Positions 27,566 through 36,630 are shown, counted from the first letter of the stretch. The stretch is DNA of 64,000 bases from Cellulomonas cellasea (GCF_030372105.1 NZ_JAUDBQ010000004.1:186001-250000); one strand, 5' to 3'. Program-made: numbers and translations. Notes: generated from the sequence alone by a model not told the origin.

Positions 27566-29088
27566 CAGAACAGGCCTCCCGGGCTGTTGGCGTGGTCCAG
27601 GAGCCCGGGCCGGGCGGTGAGGTGCACGCCGTCGAGCTCGCCGGGGCCGAGGGCGGGCAGCCGCTGCGCGTGGTGGACGAAGCGCTCGAGCTCGTCGTCG
27701 GCGATGGCGTCCATGGCGAGGGCGCGCAGCTTGTCCAGGTACTGCGGCCGCGTGAACGGGCGGGCGCCCAGGGGGTGCGCGTCGGCCACGGCGATCTCCT
27801 CCTCCAGCCGGGAGCCGTCGGCCAGCTCGACGACGAGGCGGCCCCCGAACGCCTTCTCCCGCGGATCGGTGGCGTGGTACCGGCGGGTCCACTCCGGGTC
27901 CTCCACCGTGGTGATCCGCCGCCATAACTCCACGGTGTCCGGCCGGGCCGCGCGCTCGGGCGTGTAGGACGCCTCGTGGTGCCACGCGCCGTCCTGCAGG
28001 GCAACGGCCAGGATGTACGGGATCGAGTGGTCGAGCGTCTCGCGGGAGGCCTGCGGGTCGTACTTCTGCGGGTCGTTCGCGCCGGAGCCGATCACGTGGT
28101 GGGTGTGGTGGGACGTGTGCAGCACGATCGAGCGGACCTTGCCCGGGTCGCCGACCTCGGGGCGCTCGCGGTGCAGGCGCCGCGCGAGGTCGATGAGCGC
28201 CTGGGACTGGTACTCGGCCGAGTGCTCCTTGGTGTACGTCTCCAGGATCGCCCTGCGCGGCTCGCCCGGCCCGGGCAGCAGCACCTCGTACTCGGCGTCC
28301 GGGCCGTCGAGCAGCCACGCGATGACGCCGTCCTCGCCCTCGTAGATGGGGGTGGGGGAGGTCTGGCCGCGCATGGCGCGGTCCACGGCCTCGACGGCTG
28401 CCTTGCCCGCGAAGGCCGGCGCGTAGGCCTTCCAGGTGGAGATCTCGCCCTTGCGGGACTGCCGGGTGGCGGTGGTGGTGTGCAGCGCCTGCCCGATCGC
28501 ATGGAACGTCACCTCGGGCGGCAGCCTGAGCAGCGAGCCCAGCCCGGCGGCCACCGCGGGCCCCAGATGCGCGACGTGGTCGATCTTGTGCCGGTGCAGG
28601 CTGATGGCGCGGACCAGCGCCACCTGCGCCTCATAGGCCGTGGCGATGGCGCGCACCAGGTCCCCGCCGGACGCGCCGACGTGCTGGGCCACGGCCAGCA
28701 GCGGCGGGATCGTGTCCCCGGGATGGGAGTAGTCGGCGGCGAGGTACGTGTCGTGGAAGTCGAGCTCGCGCACCGCCACGCCGTTGGCCCACGCCGCCCA
28801 CTCGGGGCTCGTGCGCACGCCCGGGTCGACGCCGATCACCGTGGACCCCGTGCCACCGCGGGACCGCGGGTGGCTCAGGGCCTGCGCCCGGGCCGCCACC
28901 ACGGGCGGCCGCATGAGTGACGCGGCGGCGACGGCAGCGTCGTCCAGGACCCGGTTGACCACCATCTCCGCGACGTCGTCGTCGACCGGGACATCGTCGG
29001 CGGCGACCTCCGCCAACGCCCACGCGAGCTGCTGGGAACGAGGCAGCCGCTCGCTGCTGGGGTGCACGCGGACGCGATGGGCGATCAT
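27565..29088 (-). CDS. prpD: 2-methylcitrate dehydratase
   Basis: The 507-residue MmgE/PrpD-family protein includes [56 protein letters not shown] and a C-terminal YLDKLRALA helix. It dehydrates 2-methylcitrate to 2-methyl-cis-aconitate. The ATG at 29088 fits the family N-terminus ([13 protein letters not shown]) but has no ribosome site of its own. Instead, a 26-codon reading frame with a strong GAGGAGG site ends across it (ATGA), so translation of prpD seems to depend on coupling to that leader. Upstream in-frame starts lack support. Confidence 0.93.
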   Translation of the reverse strand: MIAHRVRVHPSSERLPRSQQLAWALAEVAADDVPVDDDVAEMVVNRVLDDAAVAAASLMRPPVVAARAQALSHPRSRGGTGSTVIGVDPGVRTSPEWAAWANGVAVRELDFHDTYLAADYSHPGDTIPPLLAVAQHVGASGGDLVRAIATAYEAQVALVRAISLHRHKIDHVAHLGPAVAAGLGSLLRLPPEVTFHAIGQALHTTTATRQSRKGEISTWKAYAPAFAGKAAVEAVDRAMRGQTSPTPIYEGEDGVIAWLLDGPDAEYEVLLPGPGEPRRAILETYTKEHSAEYQSQALIDLARRLHRERPEVGDPGKVRSIVLHTSHHTHHVIGSGANDPQKYDPQASRETLDHSIPYILAVALQDGAWHHEASYTPERAARPDTVELWRRITTVEDPEWTRRYHATDPREKAFGGRLVVELADGSRLEEEIAVADAHPLGARPFTRPQYLDKLRALAMDAIADDELERFVHHAQRLPALGPGELDGVHLTARPGLLDHANSPGGLF

Positions 29089-29165
29089 GCGGGGCTGTCG
29101 GCGTCGTCGGGACTGGCCGCGGAGAGGACGCGCAGCCGGGCGGGTGCTGTGCCGCTGCCGCGCAT
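29085..29165 (-). CDS. 26-codon leader ORF coupled to prpD
   Basis: On the minus strand an ATG at 29165 has GAGGAGG at 29171-29177, five bases upstream, the best-placed ribosome site of the prp unit. The frame codes for 26 residues starting [19 protein letters not shown], rich in Ala, Ser, Arg and Asp. Its TGA overlaps the prpD ATG as ATGA. It does not look like a run of regulatory codons for one amino acid and has no membrane segment. It may act only to bring ribosomes to prpD, or be a small protein. I do not recognise a family. An in-frame Met at 29210 lacks a ribosome site. Confidence 0.6.
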   Translation of the reverse strand: MRGSGTAPARLRVLSAASPDDADSPA

Positions 29166-29194
29166 CCGGCCCTCCTCGATCGGGTGGACGGAAC

Positions 29195-29200
29195 GTATCA
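29195..29200 (-). promoter_or_regulatory. Candidate -10 element for the prp operon
   Basis: Minus-strand TGATAC lies 18 bases before the GAGGAGG of the leader ORF. TGTGTA lies 16 bases further upstream as a weak -35. This would place the start of transcription just ahead of the leader ORF. The remainder of 29166-29239 has no other clear element. Confidence 0.4.
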
Positions 29201-29239
29201 ACCAGGGCATGCGCTGTACACAGGCGCCGCGGCGCCGCC

Positions 29240-30271
29240 TCACCTGGCCAGGCGTTCCACGACACGGCCGTACAGGCGGGGCAGCGTGACTGCGGCCGGG
29301 ACGATGGCGCCGCGCAACGGCGAGCGGGCCGCGGCGAGCAGCCCCGAGGTCAGCACGCGGTAGTCCCGCGTCGCCGCCGACCACGCCGCCTCGTAGGCCT
29401 CCTCGCCCGCGTCCAGCGTCGCGATCGCAGCGCGGGCCTGGGCCAGGCCCACCCGGATGCCCTCGCCGGTGAGCGCGTCGACATAGCCGGCCGCGTCGCC
29501 GACCAGCCGGATGCGCCCGGCGGAGCGCCGCCGGGCGCGCTGCAGCAGCGGGCCCGCGCCGCGCAGGGCTCCCACCGGCACGGCGCCCTCCAGGCAGGCC
29601 GCGAGGTCCGGCAGCGCGGCGAGCGACTCCCGGTAGCCGGCGCCGGGCGGCCCGAGCAGCGCGACGCCCACCAGGTCGGGGGCGACCGGCGTCACGTAGG
29701 CCTCCGAGCGGGGCGACCAGTGCACCTCCACGACGTCGCTCCACGGCGTGACGCGGAAGTGCTGCCGCAGCCCGAACCGTCGGCGGCCCCGGGCGGGCGC
29801 CGGCGGCACGGCCAGCCCGGCGAGCTCGCGCACCCGGGAGTGCAGCCCGTCGCAGGCCAGCAGCCAGCGCGCGCTGACGCCTGCCGCATGGACGGACGCC
29901 GCATCCTGCGCCACGGCGGTGACCCGCGCCTGGCGCACCGTCACCCCGAGCCGCACGGCCCGCACCGCGAGGGCCGCGTGCAGCCGCGTGCGGCGCGCCC
30001 CCAGCCCGGGGCCGGCCACGAAGCGATGCTCGGCGCGCCGCGTGCCATCCACGTACGCGATGCCGGCCAGGGGGAACCCCACGGGGTGGACGCCCAGCCG
30101 GTCCAACGCCCGCACAGCGCCCGGCATCAGGCCCTCGCCACATGCCTTGTCGATCACACCGCGGCGGGCCTCGAGCACCACCACGCTGAGCCCGGCAAGA
30201 CGCGCCTCGATCGCCGTCGCCAGGCCGATGGGACCGCCGCCGACGACCAGGACGTCGACGGGCGCGCTCAT
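29240..30271 (-). CDS. FAD-dependent monooxygenase of the phenolic-lipid cluster
   Basis: The 343-residue flavoprotein has the GxGxxG FAD motif [19 protein letters not shown], the conserved Arg region [11 protein letters not shown] and the second FAD motif [19 protein letters not shown], like geranylgeranyl-reductase and PHBH-type hydroxylases. In the Streptomyces srs and Actinoplanes agq systems a flavoprotein of this kind hydroxylates the alkylresorcinol ring to a hydroquinone. Its ATG overlaps the stop of the methyltransferase gene (ATGA), so it is the third gene of the PKS operon. Function is inferred from that context. Confidence 0.8.
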   Translation of the reverse strand: MSAPVDVLVVGGGPIGLATAIEARLAGLSVVVLEARRGVIDKACGEGLMPGAVRALDRLGVHPVGFPLAGIAYVDGTRRAEHRFVAGPGLGARRTRLHAALAVRAVRLGVTVRQARVTAVAQDAASVHAAGVSARWLLACDGLHSRVRELAGLAVPPAPARGRRRFGLRQHFRVTPWSDVVEVHWSPRSEAYVTPVAPDLVGVALLGPPGAGYRESLAALPDLAACLEGAVPVGALRGAGPLLQRARRRSAGRIRLVGDAAGYVDALTGEGIRVGLAQARAAIATLDAGEEAYEAAWSAATRDYRVLTSGLLAAARSPLRGAIVPAAVTLPRLYGRVVERLAR

Positions 30272-30852
30272 GACCCCGCCGGGCTCTGTCCGCCGCCGCG
30301 GCTGCCCGAAGGGGCGGGGGTGGTGGGGGAGGCGGGCGCCAGCGCCAGCGCGCGCTCCTCGGCGGGGATGCGGAACCGCAGCAGCAGCACCGCGTTCAGC
30401 ACCGTGAACGCCACTGCGGTCAGCCAGGCGGAGTGGACGAGCGGGAGCGCGGCGCCCTCGAGGGCCACGGCCACGTAGTTCGGGTGCCGCAGCCAGCGGT
30501 ACGGGCCGCGGGCCACCAGCGCGAGCCCGGGCACGACGATGATCCGGGTGTTCCAGCGGGGGCCGAGCGTCGCCACGCACCACCACCGCAGCGCCTGGCT
30601 CGCCAGGACCGCCGCCAGCGCGACGAGCCCCCACCGCGGGTCGAACGGGCGCCCTGACCAGAACGCCTCCGCGACGCAGGCGCCCAGCAGGCCCGTGTGC
30701 AGCGCGACCATCGCGGGGTAGTGCCCGCGCCCCGACTCGACGCCGCCGTGCGCGAACGCCCAGGAGGCGTTGCGCTGCGCGACGGCCAACTCCACGAGCC
30801 GCTCCGCCGCCACCGCGGCGACCAGGAGCGTGAACAGGGTGAGCGTGCTCAT
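30268..30852 (-). CDS. Isoprenylcysteine-carboxyl-methyltransferase-type O-methyltransferase
   Basis: The 194-residue integral membrane protein has about five hydrophobic segments and the ICMT/PEMT signature ARGPYRWLRHPNYVAVALEG, followed by FRIPAEERAL near the C-terminus. Such enzymes bind SAM at the membrane and methylate lipid-like acceptors. Next to a type III PKS it matches SrsB/AgqB, which methylates the phenolic lipid. It overlaps the PKS stop and the monooxygenase start by four bases each, so the three enzymes are tightly coupled. Confidence 0.85.
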   Translation of the reverse strand: MSTLTLFTLLVAAVAAERLVELAVAQRNASWAFAHGGVESGRGHYPAMVALHTGLLGACVAEAFWSGRPFDPRWGLVALAAVLASQALRWWCVATLGPRWNTRIIVVPGLALVARGPYRWLRHPNYVAVALEGAALPLVHSAWLTAVAFTVLNAVLLLRFRIPAEERALALAPASPTTPAPSGSRGGGQSPAGS

Positions 30853-31934
30853 GTCAGTGCCTCCCATCGCAGCAGCAGCAGTTCCGTGCTGACCCCCGGA
30901 CCGAGGGCGAGCAGCACCACGGGAGACCCGCGCGGCGGCGGCGGGTGCTCTGCCCCGGCCAGCGCGTCGGCGAGCACGTGCAGCACCCCCGACGACGAGA
31001 GGTTCCCGGTGCGGGCCAGCGCCCGCCGGCTCAGATCCAGCGCATCCGGCGGCAGTCCGATCGAGCTGGCGACGGCGTCGAGGATCCTCGGGCCGCCGGA
31101 ATGGGCCAGCCAGGCGGCGACGTCGGCGACGGCCAGGCCCTGCGATCCGAGGAACGACTCGACAGCGGGCCCGAGCGCCGACTCCACGAGGCGTGGCAGC
31201 GTCGGCGCCAGGACGATGCGGAAGCCCGTGTCGACCACATCCCAGCCGAGCACGTTCTCGGTGTCCGGGAACAGCCAGCTCCGGGTGGCCTGGATCGTCG
31301 GGCCGGCCAGTGCGGCGTCGGTGGCGCGCTCGTCGCCGGCCACCACCACCGCGGTGGCGCCGTCCCCGAACAGCGCGCATGAGACAGCGTTCGCCAGTGT
31401 GCCGTCGTCGCGTTGCAGCGTGAGCGAGCACAACTCGACGGAGACGAGCAGCGCGACATCGGAGGGGTGGCCCGCCAGGTGGTCGTGCAGCCGGGCGAGC
31501 CCCGCGGCCCCCGCGACGCAGCCGAGCCCGAAGACCGGGATGCGCTTGACGTCCGGCCGCAGGCCGACCCGGCCCACGAGCAGCGCGTCGAGGGACGGCG
31601 CCGAGATCCCGGTGATCGACGTGAACATGATGAGGTCGATGTCGTCCGGGCCCAGCGCCGCCGCCTTGAGGGCCTGCCGCACGGCCTCCTCGGCGAGGTC
31701 CAGTCCCAGGGTGATGAACAGGTCGTTCGCCTGCCCGAAGGAGCGCAGCCCGGCGTACTCCTCGAGGGGCAGGGCGAAGTGCCGGGTGTCGACGCCGCTG
31801 GCGGCGCTCAGGCGGGTGATGACGGCCTGGCGGGCGGGATCGGGGCTCAGCAGCGGGGCGATGTGCGCGGCGACTGTCGCCTGTGAGTAGGCGTGCTCGG
31901 GGAGGACTGGCGCGACTGCGACGATCCTGGACAT
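30849..31934 (-). CDS. Type III polyketide synthase (alkylresorcinol-type)
   Basis: The 361-residue chalcone-synthase-fold protein has the full catalytic triad: Cys139 in VFGLGCVAGAAGL, His278 in WLAHSGGPRIL and Asn311 in RTGNLSSSGVL. Enzymes of this class extend a fatty acyl starter with malonyl units and cyclise it to alkylresorcinol or alkylpyrone. The ICMT-type methyltransferase, flavoprotein and UbiA neighbours resemble the srsABC and agqABCD clusters, so a methoxylated, possibly prenylated phenolic lipid is the likely product. The ATG has no ribosome site but a CACGAT box six bases upstream. Confidence 0.93.
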   Translation of the reverse strand: MSRIVAVAPVLPEHAYSQATVAAHIAPLLSPDPARQAVITRLSAASGVDTRHFALPLEEYAGLRSFGQANDLFITLGLDLAEEAVRQALKAAALGPDDIDLIMFTSITGISAPSLDALLVGRVGLRPDVKRIPVFGLGCVAGAAGLARLHDHLAGHPSDVALLVSVELCSLTLQRDDGTLANAVSCALFGDGATAVVVAGDERATDAALAGPTIQATRSWLFPDTENVLGWDVVDTGFRIVLAPTLPRLVESALGPAVESFLGSQGLAVADVAAWLAHSGGPRILDAVASSIGLPPDALDLSRRALARTGNLSSSGVLHVLADALAGAEHPPPPRGSPVVLLALGPGVSTELLLLRWEALT

Positions 31935-31940
31935 TTCGGC

Positions 31941-31946
31941 ATCGTG
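31941..31946 (-). promoter_or_regulatory. -10-like box, leaderless start of the PKS operon
   Basis: Minus-strand CACGAT ends six bases before the PKS ATG at 31934. It lies in the 79-base divergent gap to the prenyltransferase gene. Confidence 0.45.
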
Positions 31947-31987
31947 CCACGCCCTGGCTCGAACGGCGCGGGCGCTGGTGGCGCCCC

Positions 31988-31993
31988 TACTCT
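31988..31993 (+). promoter_or_regulatory. Candidate -10 element for the prenyltransferase gene
   Basis: TACTCT lies 20 bases before the chosen ATG at 32014. GGGGGTGAGG between them could be the ribosome site. Confidence 0.35.
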
Positions 31994-32013
31994 CGGTGGC
32001 GGGGGTGAGGCCG

Positions 32014-32955
32014 ATGTCGGACGGGTTGCGGGCACCGAGCGCGTCGAGCCGCCCAGGCTCCCCGATGCCGTCGCGGGCGCCGGCCGGGCCGCCGTCGGGC
32101 GCTCCCGCGGCGGGACGGCGCAGGCCGTGGCGCGCCGCGTGGGCGCTCCTCCAGGCGAGTCACCTCGGCCCCGCGCTCGCGGTCACGGCCTTCGCCACGG
32201 CGCTGTGCGCGGGCATGGGCGCCGCGGTGGGGGTGTGGCTCGCGATGGCCGGGGCGGTGCTCCTGGGGCAGCTCTCGGTGGGCTGGTCGAACGACTGGGT
32301 CGACCATGCCCGGGACCTCCGCGTCGGCCGGGCCGACAAGCCGCTCGCCGTCGGCAGCCTGCGCGTGGGCGTCGTGCGGGGGGCTGCCCTGACGGCGCTC
32401 GCGGCGTGCGTCCCCGCCTCGTGGGCGCTGGGATGGCGGGCGGGCGGCCTGCACCTGCTCGCGGTCGCGTCAGCGTGGTCGTACAACCTGGTGCTCAAGC
32501 GGACGGCGTGGTCCTGGGCGCCGTTCGCCGTGTCGTTCGGCCTCATCCCGGTGTTCACCGCGCTCGCTGTGCCGGGCCGCGCGGGACCTCCATGGTGGGC
32601 TGTGGCCGCAGGCGCGCTGCTCGGGGTCGGGGCGCACCTCGTGAACGTCGTCCCCGACCTCGAGGACGACGCCGCGACCGAGGTGCGCGGACTGCCGCAC
32701 CGGCTGGGCGCGCGGGCCTCGACCGTGCTCGCCGCCGCGGCGATGCTGGTGGCGACCGGCTGCCTGGTGCTGGCGCCGGGCAGCGGGCTGATCGGCCCAC
32801 CGGGCGCGGGCCTCGCGGCAGCGGTCCTGCTCGTGGCGGGCTGCGCCGCGACGGCGGTGGCCCGCCCGTGGAGCAGGCTGCCGTTCGCGTTGGCGATGGC
32901 TGTCGCCGCTGTGGACGTGGTGCTGCTCATCGGGGCTCTCGGGGCCCAGGCCTGA
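32014..32955 (+). CDS. UbiA-family prenyltransferase
   Basis: The 313-residue membrane protein has about eight or nine helices after a Pro/Ala-rich N-terminus. Both Asp-rich motifs of aromatic prenyltransferases are visible: NDWVDHARD (NDxxDxxxD) at about 90-98, and VPDLEDDAATEVRGLP later. UbiA enzymes attach a polyprenyl chain to an aromatic acceptor. Divergent from the PKS operon, it corresponds to the prenyltransferase of the agq cluster, which geranylates the hydroquinone. An in-frame GTG at 31978 is possible, but the ATG at 32014 has GGTGAGG upstream. A general role in quinone synthesis is the alternative. Confidence 0.85.
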   Translation: MSDGLRAPSASSRPGSPMPSRAPAGPPSGAPAAGRRRPWRAAWALLQASHLGPALAVTAFATALCAGMGAAVGVWLAMAGAVLLGQLSVGWSNDWVDHARDLRVGRADKPLAVGSLRVGVVRGAALTALAACVPASWALGWRAGGLHLLAVASAWSYNLVLKRTAWSWAPFAVSFGLIPVFTALAVPGRAGPPWWAVAAGALLGVGAHLVNVVPDLEDDAATEVRGLPHRLGARASTVLAAAAMLVATGCLVLAPGSGLIGPPGAGLAAAVLLVAGCAATAVARPWSRLPFALAMAVAAVDVVLLIGALGAQA

Positions 32956-33091
32956 GCCCCGTCGCGCCCGTGCGCCGAGCCTCGGAGGGCTGCGCGGGGT
33001 CCGCCGGGCGAGGGCGGGCAGCCCGGACATCCCGGGCATACCGTGGAAGCGCAGGTGGGCGGACGTCCGCCCGCTCGACGAGGGGGTGGAG

Positions 33092-33463
33092 ATGACTGGG
33101 GAGCTGCCGTTTGACGACCCGGGCCCGATCGCGCACGTGCGGGAGGGGATGAAGGTCGTCGACGTGGAAGGGCATGAGGTGGGCAAGGTCGGCTTCGTCC
33201 GGATGGGAGACCCGGAGGCGGTGACGGCACGCGGCCAGGAGCCCGGGGGAGGTGGGGGCATCATCGGCGCCGTGGCCGCGGCGATGAATGACGAGGAGCG
33301 TCTCCCGCGGCAGGCGAGGGACGAGCTCGCGCGCATCGGTTATCTCCGGATCGACCGGCATGCCCTCGGGGGGTGGCATCGGTTCGCGTCGTCGGCTCAG
33401 GTGGCCCGGGTCGAGGGCGATGTCGTCCATCTGAGCGCCCGGGAGGCAGATCTGGTGCGCTGA
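33092..33463 (+). CDS. PRC-barrel-like DUF2171-type protein
   Basis: The 123-residue protein begins with a segment typical of PRC-barrel folds (HVREGMKVVDVEGHEVGKVG). A Gly-rich linker follows (QEPGGGGGIIGAV), and then a second half ending VARVEGDVVHLSAREADLV, which looks like another beta-rich segment. Such proteins bind other proteins or RNA; no role is known here. The ATG has AGGGGG five bases upstream. It is cytoplasmic, as no signal or membrane segment is visible. An inverted repeat spans its stop codon. Confidence 0.7.
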   Translation: MTGELPFDDPGPIAHVREGMKVVDVEGHEVGKVGFVRMGDPEAVTARGQEPGGGGGIIGAVAAAMNDEERLPRQARDELARIGYLRIDRHALGGWHRFASSAQVARVEGDVVHLSAREADLVR

Positions 33464-33486
33464 CCGGCGCGCCTATACCAGATCTG
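33447..33486. repeat. 10-bp inverted repeat across the PRC gene stop
   Basis: CAGATCTGGT and ACCAGATCTG are exact reverse complements, 20 bases apart; each contains the palindrome CAGATCTG. It may be a weak terminator for the PRC gene or a paired operator upstream of the GH3 gene, whose start is 118 bases away. Confidence 0.5.
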
Positions 33487-33603
33487 CTGAGCGGTTGGCA
33501 GGGCATATCGGGTGAAATAGTGTGAATCGCCTCTGGGGTGCCGCACGAGCGCCGTAGCGACGTTCATCCGCCGCGCGGGATCCCCGACACGAGGGAGTGT
33601 CCG

Positions 33604-36531
33604 ATGCGACAAGCACGACTATCACCGCCGTTGCGCGTCCTGGCTGCCGCCGCCTGTGCGGTCGCCCTCGTCGCGCCGACGACGGCGGCCGTGGCAGGCG
33701 AGAGGAACACGCCGCGAGGAGGCCAACAGCACACCAAGGGGGACAACTGGCGGTCCGGCCAGCAGTGGTGGGACACGGACGAGTCCGCGACCGAACGTGC
33801 CGAGGCGCTCCTCGCGGAGATGACCCTCGAAGAGAAGGTCGACATGCTCCACGGCGAGCTGAACGGCCAGTACGGCTTCTACAACGCGCCCATCGAGCGG
33901 CTGGGGATCCCGTCGCTGCGGATGACGGACGGGCGCAACGGCGTCCGCGTCGCCAACCCCGACGTGCCCGGCCAGCTGTCCACCCTGCTGCCCTCAGCCG
34001 TCAGCGTGGCCGCGGCCTGGGACACCGACATCGCCGCCTACGCCTCCGAGGTCGAGACCGACGAGACGTTCCTCACCGGGCAGAACCTGGTGCTGGCCCC
34101 CTCGCTCAACATCGCGCGGGTGGCGCAGAACGGCCGCAACTTCGAGTCCTACGGCGAGGACCCGCTGCTCCAGGGCAAGCTGGGCGGCGCCTACGTCCGC
34201 ACCACGCAGAACTACGGCGGGATGATCGGCAACCTGCAGGACTGGGCCGTGTACACCCAGGAGACCAACCGGCTCCAAGGGCTCAACGCGGTGGTCGACG
34301 AGCGGGCGCAGCAGGAGATCTACAACCGCGCCTACGACATCGCCATCGAGGAGTCGCATGCCGCCTCCGTGATGTGCGGGTTCAACCAGGTCAACGGCGA
34401 GTACTCCTGCGGGAGCGACTACCTGATCAACCAGATCCTCAAAACCCAGTACGAGTTCAACGGCTGGGTGCTCACCGACTACGGCGCCAACCACGGCACC
34501 CTGGAGATCCTCGCGGGCCAGGACCAGGAGCAGCCCGGCAACTTCACACCGGACCAGCAGCCCGGGACCTGCGAGTTCTGCGGGCCGCTGATCGACGCGG
34601 TGAACGACGGCAGCGTGCCGATCAGCCGCGTCGACGACGCGGTGCTGCGCATCCTGCGGCCCATGTTCGGCCTCGGCGTCTTCGACAACCCGCTGGAGAT
34701 CCAGCCGTTGCCCTACGCCGAGCACAACCAGGACTCGGCCGAGATCGCCGAGCAGGGCATCGTGCTGCTGAAGAACGACGACCAGGCGCTGCCGCTCGGC
34801 AGGGGAGTCGGCTCGGTCGCCGTGATCGGCTCTGACGCCGACACGATCGTCCAGGGCGGCGGCAGCTCGCACATCGAGTTCCCGGCGGAGACGACCTCCC
34901 CGCTCGAGGGCGTGACCAACCGGGCGGGCGCGGGCGCGGACGTGAGCTGGACCAGCGGCTCCGACCCCGTGACCTCCACCGCGCTGCTGCGGGGCGCCCA
35001 GCCGATCCCGTCCGACTTCCTGCGGACCGCCTCGGGCGAGAACGGCCTCACCGCGCAGTACTACCTCAACCAGGACTTCTCCGGGGACCCGTACCTCGAC
35101 CGCACCGAGCCGTACGCCGGGCTCAACGGCGGGTTCTTCATCTACACCGGGTTCAACGCCGCGTCGCCGCACTTCCCGACCCAGCCCCAGGCCCTCGACA
35201 CCAACATGTCGGTGCGCTGGTCGGGCTCGATCGTGGCCCCGGTCACCGGGACCTACGAGCTGCAGGTCGTCACGAACGGCGCGACGACGCTCACGATCGA
35301 CGGGGCGGACGTCATCACCACCGAGGCGTTCACCCCGAACGCCAACGAGGCCGACCAGATCGTCTCGTACCCGATCGACCTCGAGGCCGGCTCGACGCAC
35401 TCCGTCGTGCTGTCCTACGTGTACGACACGAGCGAGGCCTGGAACGGCGGCGCCCAGCACATCAAGCTCGGGTGGGTCCCACCGGAGGGGGTCGTGGCCC
35501 CGCAGGCCGCCGCCGCCGCCGCGGCGGCCGCCGACGCGGACGTGGCAGTGGTGTTCGTGCGCGACTACTCCTCCGAGGGCGGCGACCTGCCCACCCTCCA
35601 GCTCCCCAACGGGCAGGCCGAGGTGATCCGGCAGGTGGCTGCCGCCAACCCGCGCACCATCGTCGTCCTCACCACCGGTGGGGCCACCCAGGTCTCCGAC
35701 TGGCAGGACGACGTGGAGGGCCTCGTGCACGCGTGGTACCCCGGCCAGAACCAGGGCTCCGCGATCGCCAGCATCCTGTGGGGCGACACGAACCCGTCCG
35801 GCAAGCTGCCGATCACCATGCCGGTGGACGACAGCCAGACGCCCACGTCGACGCTCGCGCAGTTCCCGGGCATCGACGCGAACGCCGAGTACACCGAGGG
35901 CGTCTTCGTCGGCTACCGCGGCTACGAGGCGCTCGGCATCGAGCCGTCCTACCCGTTCGGCTACGGGCTCTCGTACACCACGTTCGCGTACTCCGACCTG
36001 CGGATCGCGTGCAAGACGTGGAACGTCACCAACCCGGACTCCGGGTCGGGAGGCCACCAGAAGAGCGCCGACCCGGATGAGGCCAACGCCAGGTCCAGCC
36101 ATCTCAACGGCGGTGGCGACCGTGGTGACGACTGGGGCAAGGGCCACGGCAAGGGCAAGGACAAGGGCTGGGGCTGGGGCAAGGGGGGTGGCAAGAAGGA
36201 CAAGAACTGCAAGCAGGGCCTGACCGCCACCGTCAAGATCACCAACACCGGCCGACGGACCGGGTCCGAGGTGGTCCAGGCCTACGCGGGCGAGCTCGCA
36301 GCGGCTCCCGTGGCCACGGCGCCCAAGTCGCTGGCCGGCTGGGGCAAAGTCACCCTCCGGCCGCGCCAGAGCCAGGTCGTGACGCTCGAGCTCGACCAGC
36401 ACGCCTTCTCCTATTGGGACGTCGACGGCGACCGGTGGGTGACCCCGTCCGGGGACGTGCCGGTCTACGTCGGGCCGTCCTCGGCAGACACCCCGCTGGT
36501 GGGGACGGTGCGGATCCGTTCACGCTCGTGA
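33604..36531 (+). CDS. Secreted GH3 beta-glucosidase with PA14 domain
   Basis: The 975-residue protein has a Sec signal peptide (MRQARLSPPLRVLAAAACAV, cleavage near AVAG). The GH3 N-terminal barrel has its nucleophile at Asp292 (GWVLTDYGANH). The C-terminal GH3 domain is interrupted by a PA14 domain at about 479-622, and a fibronectin-III-like domain follows. The order matches secreted beta-glucosidases or related beta-glycosidases that cleave plant oligosaccharides. A 65-residue Gly/Lys/Asp/Trp-rich insert separates Cys803 and Cys869 inside the last domain, which is unusual. The ATG at 33604 follows GAGGGAG. Confidence 0.93.
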   Translation: MRQARLSPPLRVLAAAACAVALVAPTTAAVAGERNTPRGGQQHTKGDNWRSGQQWWDTDESATERAEALLAEMTLEEKVDMLHGELNGQYGFYNAPIERLGIPSLRMTDGRNGVRVANPDVPGQLSTLLPSAVSVAAAWDTDIAAYASEVETDETFLTGQNLVLAPSLNIARVAQNGRNFESYGEDPLLQGKLGGAYVRTTQNYGGMIGNLQDWAVYTQETNRLQGLNAVVDERAQQEIYNRAYDIAIEESHAASVMCGFNQVNGEYSCGSDYLINQILKTQYEFNGWVLTDYGANHGTLEILAGQDQEQPGNFTPDQQPGTCEFCGPLIDAVNDGSVPISRVDDAVLRILRPMFGLGVFDNPLEIQPLPYAEHNQDSAEIAEQGIVLLKNDDQALPLGRGVGSVAVIGSDADTIVQGGGSSHIEFPAETTSPLEGVTNRAGAGADVSWTSGSDPVTSTALLRGAQPIPSDFLRTASGENGLTAQYYLNQDFSGDPYLDRTEPYAGLNGGFFIYTGFNAASPHFPTQPQALDTNMSVRWSGSIVAPVTGTYELQVVTNGATTLTIDGADVITTEAFTPNANEADQIVSYPIDLEAGSTHSVVLSYVYDTSEAWNGGAQHIKLGWVPPEGVVAPQAAAAAAAAADADVAVVFVRDYSSEGGDLPTLQLPNGQAEVIRQVAAANPRTIVVLTTGGATQVSDWQDDVEGLVHAWYPGQNQGSAIASILWGDTNPSGKLPITMPVDDSQTPTSTLAQFPGIDANAEYTEGVFVGYRGYEALGIEPSYPFGYGLSYTTFAYSDLRIACKTWNVTNPDSGSGGHQKSADPDEANARSSHLNGGGDRGDDWGKGHGKGKDKGWGWGKGGGKKDKNCKQGLTATVKITNTGRRTGSEVVQAYAGELAAAPVATAPKSLAGWGKVTLRPRQSQVVTLELDQHAFSYWDVDGDRWVTPSGDVPVYVGPSSADTPLVGTVRIRSRS

Positions 36532-36555
36532 GGGTCGAGGCTTAGGCCTCGGGCC

Positions 36556-36595
36556 GAGCCGGGGAGGGGTGGTACGCGCCGCCCCTCCCCGGCTC
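36556..36595 (+). terminator. Perfect 14-bp terminator hairpin after the GH3 gene
   Basis: GAGCCGGGGAGGGG and CCCCTCCCCGGCTC form an uninterrupted stem around a 12-base loop, 24 bases after the stop. No T-tract follows. Confidence 0.8.
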
Positions 36596-36630
36596 CTGGT
36601 CTGCGGGGCGCCGACGTGTGCGAGCGCTCC

